Shown piece after piece: positions 6,004-13,629 of a stretch of 64,000 bases of DNA (its first letter is position 1; the number at the start of each line of letters is the position of its first letter). A program made the position numbers and the translations under genes. The stretch covers positions 10,698 to 74,697 of the forward strand of contig DAINMX010000004.1 in assembly GCA_036736205.1 (NCBI GenBank). Reading direction: 5' to 3'. Below the pieces are notes generated by a model that saw nothing but the letters and a program-made list of their open reading frames with translations, made no database searches and was not told the DNA's origin. This stretch comes from XYA12-FULL-58-9 sp001798605. Lineage in GTDB: Bacteria; Myxococcota; XYA12-FULL-58-9.

Positions 6004-8787
6004 ATGGGCAGAAAACGTGTGCATGAGTTGGCCAAGGAGTTTGGGCTCGAAAACAAAGACGCTTTGTCACTGCTGCAGGGCGCGGGCATCTCGGTCAAGA
6101 CGCACTCGAGCTCCGTCTACGAGGACGAGGCGAGGGCTGTTCTCCAAAAGGCGACGAACAAGACTGCGATGACTGAGGAGAAGCCTGCGCCAAAGCGACA
6201 GCGGCCCGGTATGATGATCGTCCGAAAGCGCAAGGAAGATTCTGCTGAGGTTGATGCCGACGAATCGACGGTGGCTGACGGGGAGGCACCTGCCGTCGAG
6301 GTAGAGGGCACAGATGCCGATGAGATCTCGGCGATCGGGATTGACGAGTCGGACGAAGTGTACGAACCCGAAGATGGGCCGCTCGAAGCGGCGATGGACT
6401 TCGACGTGTCTGGGGCGCTTGGTGGCGAAGCGACTACTGAGGAGTTTTCTTCTGAGCCTGCCGATGCCGATGCCGATGTCGATACCGAGCCAACGGTTGC
6501 GGCCGAAGCGAACGAGCCACATGCTCCGGTTGCGGATGTCGCGCCCAAGGGTGGGCAGCCGCAGCAACCCGGACCCGTGAAGACCAACAAAGACAGGCCC
6601 AGGTCTGCCACCGTCGTTCGCATGATCGATCGTGAGAAATTGCTCGAGCGTGTACCCAATAGGCGTCTCGGCAATCAGCCAACTGCTCAGAATGGTCAGA
6701 ATTCTCAGAATGCGCAGAATGCGCAGAACGCGCAGAAATTTGGCAAGGTCACAGAGCTGCGCGTGGTGACCGACCCGTTTGGTCGCGGGCGTGAAATGGT
6801 TGATGTCGGCCGAGACAAAAAAGGCCGAGCTGGTGCTCGTGTAACACGCCGGACTCGGGCTCCAACCAAGCGTGAGATGATGGAGATGCGCGAGCGGGCG
6901 ATGCATCCGTCGCGTTTGAAACGCAAGAAGGGCGCCAAGCGGGTCACACGTAAGACCGAGGTGACGCAGCCCAAGGCGTCGAAACGAGTCATCAAGATGA
7001 GAGAGACCATCAGCGTCTCCGATCTTGCTCACCAACTCGGCATCAAGGCTGTAGAGATCATTCGCAAGCTCATGGACATGGGCATGATGGTCGGCATCAA
7101 TGCTCCGCTCGACTATGAAACTGCGGAAATGATAGCCCAGGAACACGAGTATACAGTGGACTCGGTGGCGTTTGCCGAAGAGGTGATCCTGACCGGCGGC
7201 GCTGACGAGGACAAACCCGAGGATTTGGTGTTGCGGCCGCCAGTCGTCACTGTGATGGGCCACGTCGATCACGGCAAGACCTCGTTGCTGGACTACATCC
7301 GCAAGACAAAGGTCGCCAAGGGTGAGGCGGGTGGTATCACTCAGCACATCGGTGCCTATCAGGTGAAGGTGGGCAAGAAGGGCTCTGTTACGTTCTTAGA
7401 CACGCCTGGCCACGCAGCCTTTACATCGATGCGTGCGCGGGGTGCTCAGGTGACGGATATCGTGATTCTTGTGGTTGCGGCCGACGACGGTACCATGCCG
7501 CAAACAGAGGAGGCGATTCGCCATGCACAGGCCGCGGGAGTGCCGATCATTGTTGCGATCAACAAGATAGACAAACCAGATGCCAACCCTGAACGAGTGC
7601 AGCAGGAGCTGTCCAAGTTCGAATTGGTCCCAGAGGCCTGGGGCGGTCAAACTTTGATGGTCAACACCTCTGCAACCAAAGGCACTGGCATCGATGAGCT
7701 TCTCGAGACGATCGTGTTGCAGGCAGAGATCCTCGAGCTCAAAGCGAATCCAAATCGTCCCGCTGAAGGTGTCGTCATTGAGGCCAATCTGGACAAGGGT
7801 CGCGGACCGGTTGCCACAGTGCTCGTTCAGCGCGGCACGTTGAGGCGGGGTGATGCAGTGGTCGTGGGAGGCACCTACGGCAAAGTCCGCGCAATGTCTG
7901 ATGCCAAGACTCAGCAGCGCAAGGAGGCTGGTCCGTCGTCGGCGGTAGAGATCACGGGTCTCGACAGTGTGCCTGAGGCCGGTGACCCGTTGAATGTGGT
8001 TGAGAACGCGGAGAAGGCTCGCGAGGTCGCAGAGCATCGTCGGGAGTTGACGCGCTCACAAGAACAGACCACGACGCCCAGGATGACCCTCGAAGACCTG
8101 ATGGCGCGAATGAAGGGCAATGAAACCCTCGAGCTCAGAGTGGTGCTCAAGGCCGACGTCAAAGGTTCCGTCGAGGCAGTTCAAGAAGCGCTCGAGAAGC
8201 TGTCGACCGATGAGGTCAAGGTCAACGTTATTCAGGGTGGGGTCGGTGCCATCACCGAGTCGGACATCATGCTTGCGGCCGCGAGCCAAGGGTATGTGTT
8301 TGGTTTCGGTGTGCGCCCAGATGCCAATGCCCGGCTGGTGGCAGATCGAGAAGGGGTCGATGTGCGCACCTATACCATCATCTACGAGATGGTCGATGCG
8401 GTGAAAAAGGCGATGGAGGGACTTCTGACTCCCGAGTCGAAAGAAAAGGTTGTTGGTCACGCCGAGGTACGCGAAGTATTCCGCGTCTCCAAGGTTGGTA
8501 CAATCGCAGGCTGTCGGGTCACCGACGGTAAAGCCATGCGGGCAGCCAAAGTGCGAGTGTTGCGTGATAGTGTTCAGGTTTACGAGGGTAAGGTCAGCTC
8601 GCTCAAGCATTTCAAAGACGACGCCCGCGAAGTCGACTCGGGCCTCGAGTGTGGTGTGGGTGTCGAGGGATTCAACGACGTCAAACAGGGTGACGTTCTG
8701 CAGTTCTTCCAGGTCGAGGAAATCGCCCGCACTCTCGAGTCAACACAAGGCGGCAAGCGTTCGCCAGGTGCAGAGGCACATCCCTAA
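6004..8787 (+). CDS. infB: Translation initiation factor IF-2
   Basis: IF-2 is the GTPase that brings initiator tRNA to the 30S subunit. The 927-residue protein has an N-terminal IF2_N motif (VHELAKEFGLENKD) and a long acidic Ala/Glu/Asp linker with an Asn-Ala-Gln repeat. A second IF2_N segment (VSDLAHQLGIKAVEIIRKL) precedes the G domain: GHVDHGKT (about 419), DTPGHAAF and NKID. The C-terminal domains II-IV end in VEEIARTLE. The start at 6004 is preferred over 6001 because the AGAGG ribosome site then has a 5-base spacer. It follows ylxR by 9 bases in the nusA operon. No rbfA or truB follows; a DUF503 gene does. Confidence 0.98.
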   Translation: MGRKRVHELAKEFGLENKDALSLLQGAGISVKTHSSSVYEDEARAVLQKATNKTAMTEEKPAPKRQRPGMMIVRKRKEDSAEVDADESTVADGEAPAVEVEGTDADEISAIGIDESDEVYEPEDGPLEAAMDFDVSGALGGEATTEEFSSEPADADADVDTEPTVAAEANEPHAPVADVAPKGGQPQQPGPVKTNKDRPRSATVVRMIDREKLLERVPNRRLGNQPTAQNGQNSQNAQNAQNAQKFGKVTELRVVTDPFGRGREMVDVGRDKKGRAGARVTRRTRAPTKREMMEMRERAMHPSRLKRKKGAKRVTRKTEVTQPKASKRVIKMRETISVSDLAHQLGIKAVEIIRKLMDMGMMVGINAPLDYETAEMIAQEHEYTVDSVAFAEEVILTGGADEDKPEDLVLRPPVVTVMGHVDHGKTSLLDYIRKTKVAKGEAGGITQHIGAYQVKVGKKGSVTFLDTPGHAAFTSMRARGAQVTDIVILVVAADDGTMPQTEEAIRHAQAAGVPIIVAINKIDKPDANPERVQQELSKFELVPEAWGGQTLMVNTSATKGTGIDELLETIVLQAEILELKANPNRPAEGVVIEANLDKGRGPVATVLVQRGTLRRGDAVVVGGTYGKVRAMSDAKTQQRKEAGPSSAVEITGLDSVPEAGDPLNVVENAEKAREVAEHRRELTRSQEQTTTPRMTLEDLMARMKGNETLELRVVLKADVKGSVEAVQEALEKLSTDEVKVNVIQGGVGAITESDIMLAAASQGYVFGFGVRPDANARLVADREGVDVRTYTIIYEMVDAVKKAMEGLLTPESKEKVVGHAEVREVFRVSKVGTIAGCRVTDGKAMRAAKVRVLRDSVQVYEGKVSSLKHFKDDAREVDSGLECGVGVEGFNDVKQGDVLQFFQVEEIARTLESTQGGKRSPGAEAHP
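6688..6732 (+). repeat. Five 9-nt repeats inside infB encoding Gln-Asn-x
   Basis: CAGAATGGT, CAGAATTCT, CAGAATGCG twice and CAGAACGCG stand head to tail, giving a Gln-Asn-Ala-type run in the flexible linker of IF-2. The unit is a multiple of three, so copy-number change would not shift the frame. Confidence 0.85.
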
Positions 8788-8865
8788 TCCCTCGTCGGGT
8801 GCGCGCCTCCCGCCACGAGGTTGGCGGCGGCTCTTCGCGGCCCGCCGGGTGGCTTAAGGTTCAAC

Positions 8866-9153
8866 ATGGTCGTAGGTGTAATGGAGCTGCATTTCGCGCT
8901 CATTGACAACGACTCTCTTAAGCAGAAGCGGTCTGTGGTCAAGCGGATAGTTCACCGCTGCCGCAACAACTTCAACGTGTCTGTTGCGGAGGTTGAGGAC
9001 CAGGACTTCACCGATCGGGCCACCATTGGAGTGGTCGCAGTGGGGAACGACGCCCGCTACATTGGCGGTTTGCTCGACAAGTTGGAAGGATTCGTCGACC
9101 GATTGGCTTTGGCGGAGCTCTTGGACGCTCCGAAAACGATTGAGCGTTATTGA
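8866..9153 (+). CDS. DUF503 family protein (YlxP-like)
   Basis: The 95-residue protein starts MVVGVMELHFALIDNDSLKQKRSVVKRI, the characteristic opening of DUF503, and continues with NNFNVSVAEVEDQD and a closing VVAVGNDARYIGGLLDKLEGF. This small ferredoxin-like-fold family (Bacillus YlxP) regularly sits between infB and rbfA, and its biochemical role is not settled. AAGG 6 bases before the ATG supports the start. It is 78 bases downstream of infB, on the same strand, and is the last gene of the operon in this window. The expected rbfA is absent; the next coding sequence is on the other strand. Confidence 0.9.
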   Translation: MVVGVMELHFALIDNDSLKQKRSVVKRIVHRCRNNFNVSVAEVEDQDFTDRATIGVVAVGNDARYIGGLLDKLEGFVDRLALAELLDAPKTIERY

Positions 9154-9167
9154 GTATTTGCCCAGGC

Positions 9168-9879
9168 CTAGTTGTATTTGCGCCGTTTCTTCTTGCCGCG
9201 CGGATCGTCGGCGACTGATGGATTTGGCAAATCATTGGGGAGAGGTGGTTCCAGGCGGGCTGGCTCCTTGTAGGCGGGTGGGGGCAATTCAGTTGTGGGC
9301 TTGTTCTTGGCCATCAAGACGATTGCCAACATGGCAATCAGCAATATTGTCTGCAATATTGCTAATACTGTGAGTAGACCCTGCCGTTTGTTGCCCTGAG
9401 ATGCTTGTTCCTCGACAAAATCGAGGCGTTCGGTCAGCGATTCCCGTCCTGACATTCCAACGGCCACGGGTTGTTGGGCTGCAGTCGCTTCCGTAACAGC
9501 GCGGACCTCTGCAAACCCTGCGTGCATCTCGTCCTGAAAGTCTGAGAAAGTTTGAGCCAAGGCGTTCACTGCGTCTTCGAGATGCGCGAGACGCAAGGTT
9601 TGTTCCGACGATTGCTGTAGTACCTCTTCGACTGAGTCAACAACGCCGCCGGTCTCACGCCGCTCTTGTTTNNNNNNNNNNNNNNNNNNNNNNNNNNNNN
9701 NNNNNNNNNNNNNNNNNNNNNNNNNNNNNNNNNNNNNNNNNNNNNNNNNNNNNNNNNNNNNNNNNNNNNNNTGTGACTCGTGGTTCCGGCAGGACAGGTG
9801 ACGGTGGAGGGGCGGCTGCCGGCTCGCTTGCGTCCTCGGGGGCGTTCGGGTCGAGATTGGGGACCGGAGGTAATGCCAT
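9168..9879 (-). CDS. Coiled-coil, single-span membrane protein interrupted by an assembly gap
   Basis: On the minus strand the gene begins at ATG 9879 (MALPPVPNLDPNAPEDASEP, a Pro/Ala-rich start), enters the 100-N gap and resumes in a frame ending at 9168. Because the gap size is arbitrary, the frame relation across it is unknown and the full length cannot be stated. The visible C-terminal 167 residues contain a helical stretch likely to form coiled coil (VDSVEEVLQQSSEQ onward), a hydrophobic span LLTVLAILQTILLIAMLAIVL, then a Pro-rich tail ending in a basic KKKRRKYN. I do not recognise the family. It resembles a bitopic scaffold protein with a basic C-terminus. It converges on the DUF503 gene with 14 bases between. 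Confidence 0.6.
9672..9771. other. Assembly gap (100 N) inside a coding sequence
   Basis: Exactly 100 ambiguous bases lie within the membrane-protein gene. The missing length is unknown. Confidence 0.99.
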
Positions 9880-9931
9880 GCCGACATTCTACCTGTCGAT
9901 CGGGAGTCGGAACAACACCCAGATCAGACGC

Positions 9932-11314
9932 TCACTCTGCCGCTGTGGGTTCGAAGCGGGCCGTGAAGTGACGAAGCGCAAGCGCCTGCTCGACGATCCT
10001 GTACGCAGGGAGGTCTCTGTTACGGCGATAGACTTCCGTGACCACTTCGATGACGTAATCGATGTGACTCTGCGTGTACACGCGTCGAGGTATCGCCAGC
10101 CGAACGAGCTCTCGGGGACCCGGGTATTCTTCGCCGGTTTTGGGATCGCGTCGGCCAAACATGACAGTACCAATTTCCACAGATCGTAGTCCACCGAGGA
10201 CGTAGAGAGCAACGCAGACAGCGATACCAGGTAGCTGGAGCGCACTCAAATGGGGAGCGAAGGACGCGGCGTCGATGTAGATCGCGTGTCCACCGGGTGG
10301 GGTGATGATCGGAACACCTGCGGCTGTCAGGTGCTCACCAAGGTACCGGGTCGAAGTCAGGCGGTAGTGGAGGTAGTCCTCGTCGCACCCCTCAACCAAA
10401 CCCTGGGCGATGGCCTCGAGATCGCGACCCGCGAGTCCGCCGTAGGTCGGAAATCCCTCTGTCAGGATGAGTAGGTCCTTCTCTGCTTTTGCCACATCGT
10501 CGTTGCGGGTGGCGAGGAAGCCGCCGATGTTGACGATGGCGTCTTTTTTTGCCGACATGGTGCAGCCATCGGCCAGATCACACATTTCGTGCACGATATC
10601 GCAAACCGGTTTGTTTGCGAACCCAGGCTCACGCAGCTTGATGAAATAGGCATTCTCGGCAATTCGGCATGCGTCGATGTAGAGAGGGGTGTTGTGCTCC
10701 CTACAAACTTCGGCGATGTCACGGACGTTGGCCATCGATACCGGCTGTCCACCACCCGAGTTGTTGGTGACTGTCACCATGACCAGCGGAATTCGATCGG
10801 GACCGTATTCCTTGAACGCGCGGCGCAACCCGTCGATGTCCATGTTCCCCTTGAACGGGGCTGACTCCCGTGACTTGGACGCAACAGAGGGGAGATCGAG
10901 CGCAATTGCGCCCCGCGCCTCGACGTTGGCGCGGGTTGTGTCGAAGTGTGTGTTGTTGGGGACGACGTCGCCCTCCTTGCACATGACTGAGAACAGGATG
11001 CGCTCGGCGGCACGCCCCTGGTGCGTGGGAATGATGTGCTGGAAACCGGTGAGGTTCCTTACGGCTGTCTCAAATCGGTAAAAAGAGGGACTGCCTGCGT
11101 AAGATTCATCACCTCGCATCATGGCAGCCCACTGCTCAGAGCTCATGGCACCTGTGCCGCTGTCGGTCAAAAGATCGATGATGACGTCTTCGGATCGAAG
11201 TAAGAAGACATTGTAGCCCGCGTCTTTGACTTTCTTTTCCCGCTCTGCGGGCGTAGTCATCCGTATGGGTTCGACAGACTTGATACGAAATGGCTCAATG
11301 ATGGTTTTGAACAC
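9932..11314 (-). CDS. tnaA: Tryptophanase (tryptophan indole-lyase), PLP enzyme
   Basis: The 460-residue protein belongs to the beta-eliminating lyase family, which also holds tyrosine phenol-lyase. It opens IIEPFRIKSVEPIRMTT, contains LLTDSGTGAMS and PTHQGRAAE, has the PLP lysine in SAKKDAIVNIGG, and ends LRHFTARFEP. Two positions separate the enzymes: tyrosine phenol-lyase has Thr in FTTTR and Arg in SMERG, while this protein has FDTTR and SVEIG, as tryptophanases do. It should therefore cleave L-tryptophan to indole, pyruvate and ammonia, though I cannot exclude another amino acid. GTG 11314 is chosen because AGGAAGG lies 8 bases before it; an ATG at 11377 would add 21 unlikely residues. 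It diverges from the deaminase gene at 11411; no tnaC-like leader or permease is seen. Confidence 0.88.
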   Translation of the reverse strand: MFKTIIEPFRIKSVEPIRMTTPAEREKKVKDAGYNVFLLRSEDVIIDLLTDSGTGAMSSEQWAAMMRGDESYAGSPSFYRFETAVRNLTGFQHIIPTHQGRAAERILFSVMCKEGDVVPNNTHFDTTRANVEARGAIALDLPSVASKSRESAPFKGNMDIDGLRRAFKEYGPDRIPLVMVTVTNNSGGGQPVSMANVRDIAEVCREHNTPLYIDACRIAENAYFIKLREPGFANKPVCDIVHEMCDLADGCTMSAKKDAIVNIGGFLATRNDDVAKAEKDLLILTEGFPTYGGLAGRDLEAIAQGLVEGCDEDYLHYRLTSTRYLGEHLTAAGVPIITPPGGHAIYIDAASFAPHLSALQLPGIAVCVALYVLGGLRSVEIGTVMFGRRDPKTGEEYPGPRELVRLAIPRRVYTQSHIDYVIEVVTEVYRRNRDLPAYRIVEQALALRHFTARFEPTAAE

Positions 11315-11410
11315 CCAAACCGCCTTCCTTGCTCCGGGGTTCGCCAAACATGACTCCGAGATTAAACTGAGATACACCTAACAGAACCGCAATCGCAATA
11401 TGGAGGGCTC

Positions 11411-12640
11411 GTGGTCGAAGAAAAGATAACAACTGCGTTTATCCGCGACCTGCCGAAGACCGATCTACATGTCCATCTCGATGGATCGATCCGCATTCCC
11501 ACTCTTATTGAGTTGGCCAAACAGGCACACATTGCGCTGCCCAGCCAAACTGAGGGCGGTTTGCGGGAGCTGGTATTCAAGGACCGATATCAGAACCTCA
11601 GCGAGTATTTGCACGGATTTGGCATGACTGTCTCCGTGATGCAAAATGAGGCAGCACTGGAACAGGTCGCCTACGAGTTCGCTCAGGATAACTATGATGA
11701 GGGTGTTCGGTATCTGGAGGTGCGCTTTGCTCCGCAGTTGCATATGCACAAGCACCTCAACGCCATCATGGTCCTCAAGGCGGTGGACCGTGGAATGAAT
11801 CGGGCGCGGCGAGAAGCCAATGCTCGACCGGAGGTCGCAAGTGGCAGTGAGCCGCCGTTCGAATATGGCATCATCTGTTGTGCCATGCGCATGTTTACGG
11901 CAGGTTTCAGCGAGTATTACGGCGACTTGATACATGCCCACCGCTACACCCCACCGAAAGAGGTGTACGGCATGGCATCGATGGAGCTCGCGCGCGCCGC
12001 CGTGAAGGCCCGTGATGAACACGGCCTGCCGGTTGTGGGCTTTGATCTCGCCGGAGAGGAATCTGGTTATCCTGCGGGTGATCACTACCGCGCTTTTGAG
12101 TATGCCCACAGGCAGTTTCTCAAAAAGACAGTTCACGCCGGTGAGGCGTACGGCCCTGAGAGCATCTTCCAGGCAATCACGGACCTGCATGCCGACCGCA
12201 TTGGCCACGGTACCTATCTACTGGAGGCCGACGCCATCCGCGATGAGGAGATAGCCGACAAGGAACAGTACGTGCAACGGTTGGGCGAGTATATCGCCGA
12301 CCGCAGAATCACCCTCGAGGTGTGTCTTACCAGCAATCTCCAGACCAATCCGAATGTTGTGAGCCTCGATGATCACAACTTCAGCAAGATGCGAAAACAT
12401 CGCCTGTCGACGACAATTTGTACCGACAACAGAACAGTGAGCAACACCACGGTGACTCGAGAGTTGGAGCTCGCGGTGCGTCATATGAAGCTCAACCGCC
12501 ATGACCTCAAGTCGATCATTGTCTATGGGTTCAAGCGTGCCTTTGGTCCAGGCACCTACCTTAATAAGCGTGACTTCGTTCGCCGCATCATCGACTACTA
12601 CAAAGTGATCGAAAAGAAGCACTTCGGCGAAGTGGCCTGA
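11411..12640 (+). CDS. Adenosine deaminase-like amidohydrolase
   Basis: This is a metal-dependent deaminase of the adenosine/AMP deaminase family. It shows DLHVHLDGS (metal His pair, about residue 20), GFDLAGEE, the catalytic HAGE (about 245) and RIGHGTYL. Near STTICTDN the family usually has an Asp-Asp-Pro end; here the first Asp, the metal ligand, is kept, but the second Asp, which in known adenosine deaminases binds the purine, is Asn, followed by Arg. At 409 residues it is longer than the usual 330-350, with an extra segment around 115-145. Substrate may therefore differ from adenosine. GTG 11411 has GGAGGG just upstream. It diverges from tnaA (96 bases between) and converges on the beta-barrel gene. 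Confidence 0.85.
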   Translation: MVEEKITTAFIRDLPKTDLHVHLDGSIRIPTLIELAKQAHIALPSQTEGGLRELVFKDRYQNLSEYLHGFGMTVSVMQNEAALEQVAYEFAQDNYDEGVRYLEVRFAPQLHMHKHLNAIMVLKAVDRGMNRARREANARPEVASGSEPPFEYGIICCAMRMFTAGFSEYYGDLIHAHRYTPPKEVYGMASMELARAAVKARDEHGLPVVGFDLAGEESGYPAGDHYRAFEYAHRQFLKKTVHAGEAYGPESIFQAITDLHADRIGHGTYLLEADAIRDEEIADKEQYVQRLGEYIADRRITLEVCLTSNLQTNPNVVSLDDHNFSKMRKHRLSTTICTDNRTVSNTTVTRELELAVRHMKLNRHDLKSIIVYGFKRAFGPGTYLNKRDFVRRIIDYYKVIEKKHFGEVA

Positions 12641-12655
12641 GACCGGCGGTCGGGG

Positions 12656-13162
12656 TCAGAAGGTCACCGTCACGACGAGCTCAGGGTACACGAAGCTGCA
12701 GGAGTTGGCGTTACATTCGCTGACATACTGCTCGTAGACGACGCCGATGCCCAACGAGAACGCCCGATCGCTGCCCCACACAACGCCACCGCGGGCACCC
12801 ATTGTGTCAATGTCGGCGTAGTTGCCACCGACGAACCAATGACGGTAGAAAACACCTGCGTAGGGCTGCAATACCGGAACGAAGTGAAACACGTAGCGGA
12901 TGCCGGGGCTCACCCGGGTCACGCTGGGGGAGCCGCCGAGCCAGAAGTCTCCGGCGACGCTCGCCTCGAGACCGTCGAAGACGAAATAGCCCACCCCTGC
13001 GCCAACGACGAAATATTGATGTTCGAAGCCGCTGGCCATGCCAAGGGCAAGGTTGATGCGAATCTTGCCCTGGTCAAACGGGGTGTCAGCCGATGCGGGA
13101 GCGGCAAGCAACAGAACCGCTCCCAAGAGGCAAGAGGGTGCAACTCGTCGTAGGTTGTTCAT
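12656..13162 (-). CDS. Probable outer-membrane beta-barrel protein
   Basis: The 168-residue protein has a Sec signal peptide (MNNLRRVAPSCLLGAVLLLAAPASA, cut after ASA). It is followed by alternating hydrophobic/polar strands rich in Gly and aromatic residues (VGAGVGYFVFDG, PYAGVFYRHWFVGGNY, LGIGVVYEQYV) and ends VVTVTF; a terminal Phe is the usual signal for outer-membrane assembly. Two cysteines in SECNANSCSF could form a loop disulfide. This fits a small 8-strand barrel; no specific function can be given. GAGAGG lies 6 bases before the ATG. It converges on the deaminase gene with 15 bases between. Confidence 0.75.
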   Translation of the reverse strand: MNNLRRVAPSCLLGAVLLLAAPASADTPFDQGKIRINLALGMASGFEHQYFVVGAGVGYFVFDGLEASVAGDFWLGGSPSVTRVSPGIRYVFHFVPVLQPYAGVFYRHWFVGGNYADIDTMGARGGVVWGSDRAFSLGIGVVYEQYVSECNANSCSFVYPELVVTVTF

Positions 13163-13298
13163 CGGTTACCTCTCATTTGTCAGCCTCTCACTATGTAGCG
13201 TTGTCACCGCAAGAGGACAACTCGTTTTGCAAGTCTTTGTGTAGCCCTCCGTTCTAATGCAGGTGTTCGTCCGTCGCGTTTGTGATAATTGATGGCCA

Positions 13299-13583
13299 AT
13301 GGACGACGATTTCGCTCAAGTCAGTATTCTCATCATGGGCCAGGTGCAGGGCGTGTTCTTTCGCGCTTCGGCCCTTGAGCAAGCACAGAGTCTCGGTCTC
13401 AACGGCTGGGTCAAGAACCTCGGAGATGGCTCGGTGGAGATTGTGGCTGAGGGGCGCAAATATGCATTGGAGCAATTCGCCGACTGGTGCCGTCAAGGCC
13501 CCGCCGGGGCTCGGGTCGAGGATGTGATCGTGCGTTGGAGCGCTTATCGAGACGAGTTCCGAACCTTCATGATCGTCAGGTGA
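13299..13583 (+). CDS. acyP: Acylphosphatase
   Basis: Acylphosphatases hydrolyse acyl-phosphate bonds such as those of acetyl or carbamoyl phosphate. The 94-residue protein has the family's first signature GQVQGVFFRASALEQA (about residues 14-29) with the catalytic Arg in FFRA, and the second signature GLNGWVKNLGDGSVEIVAEG with the catalytic Asn in VKNL. Length is normal. The initiating ATG at 13299 has no strong ribosome site. It lies 46 bases before the large kinase/activator gene on the same strand, so the two may be cotranscribed; a functional link is not known. Confidence 0.95.
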   Translation: MDDDFAQVSILIMGQVQGVFFRASALEQAQSLGLNGWVKNLGDGSVEIVAEGRKYALEQFADWCRQGPAGARVEDVIVRWSAYRDEFRTFMIVR

Positions 13584-13629
13584 CAGTGGCACCAAGGTGT
13601 CACGCGATAGGCGCGGAGGCAACGAGGGG

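Noticed and set aside
9932..11314. Tyrosine phenol-lyase instead of tryptophanase
   Set aside because: The positions that bind the phenol ring in tyrosine phenol-lyase (Thr in FTTTR and Arg in SMERG) are Asp and Ile here, as in tryptophanase.
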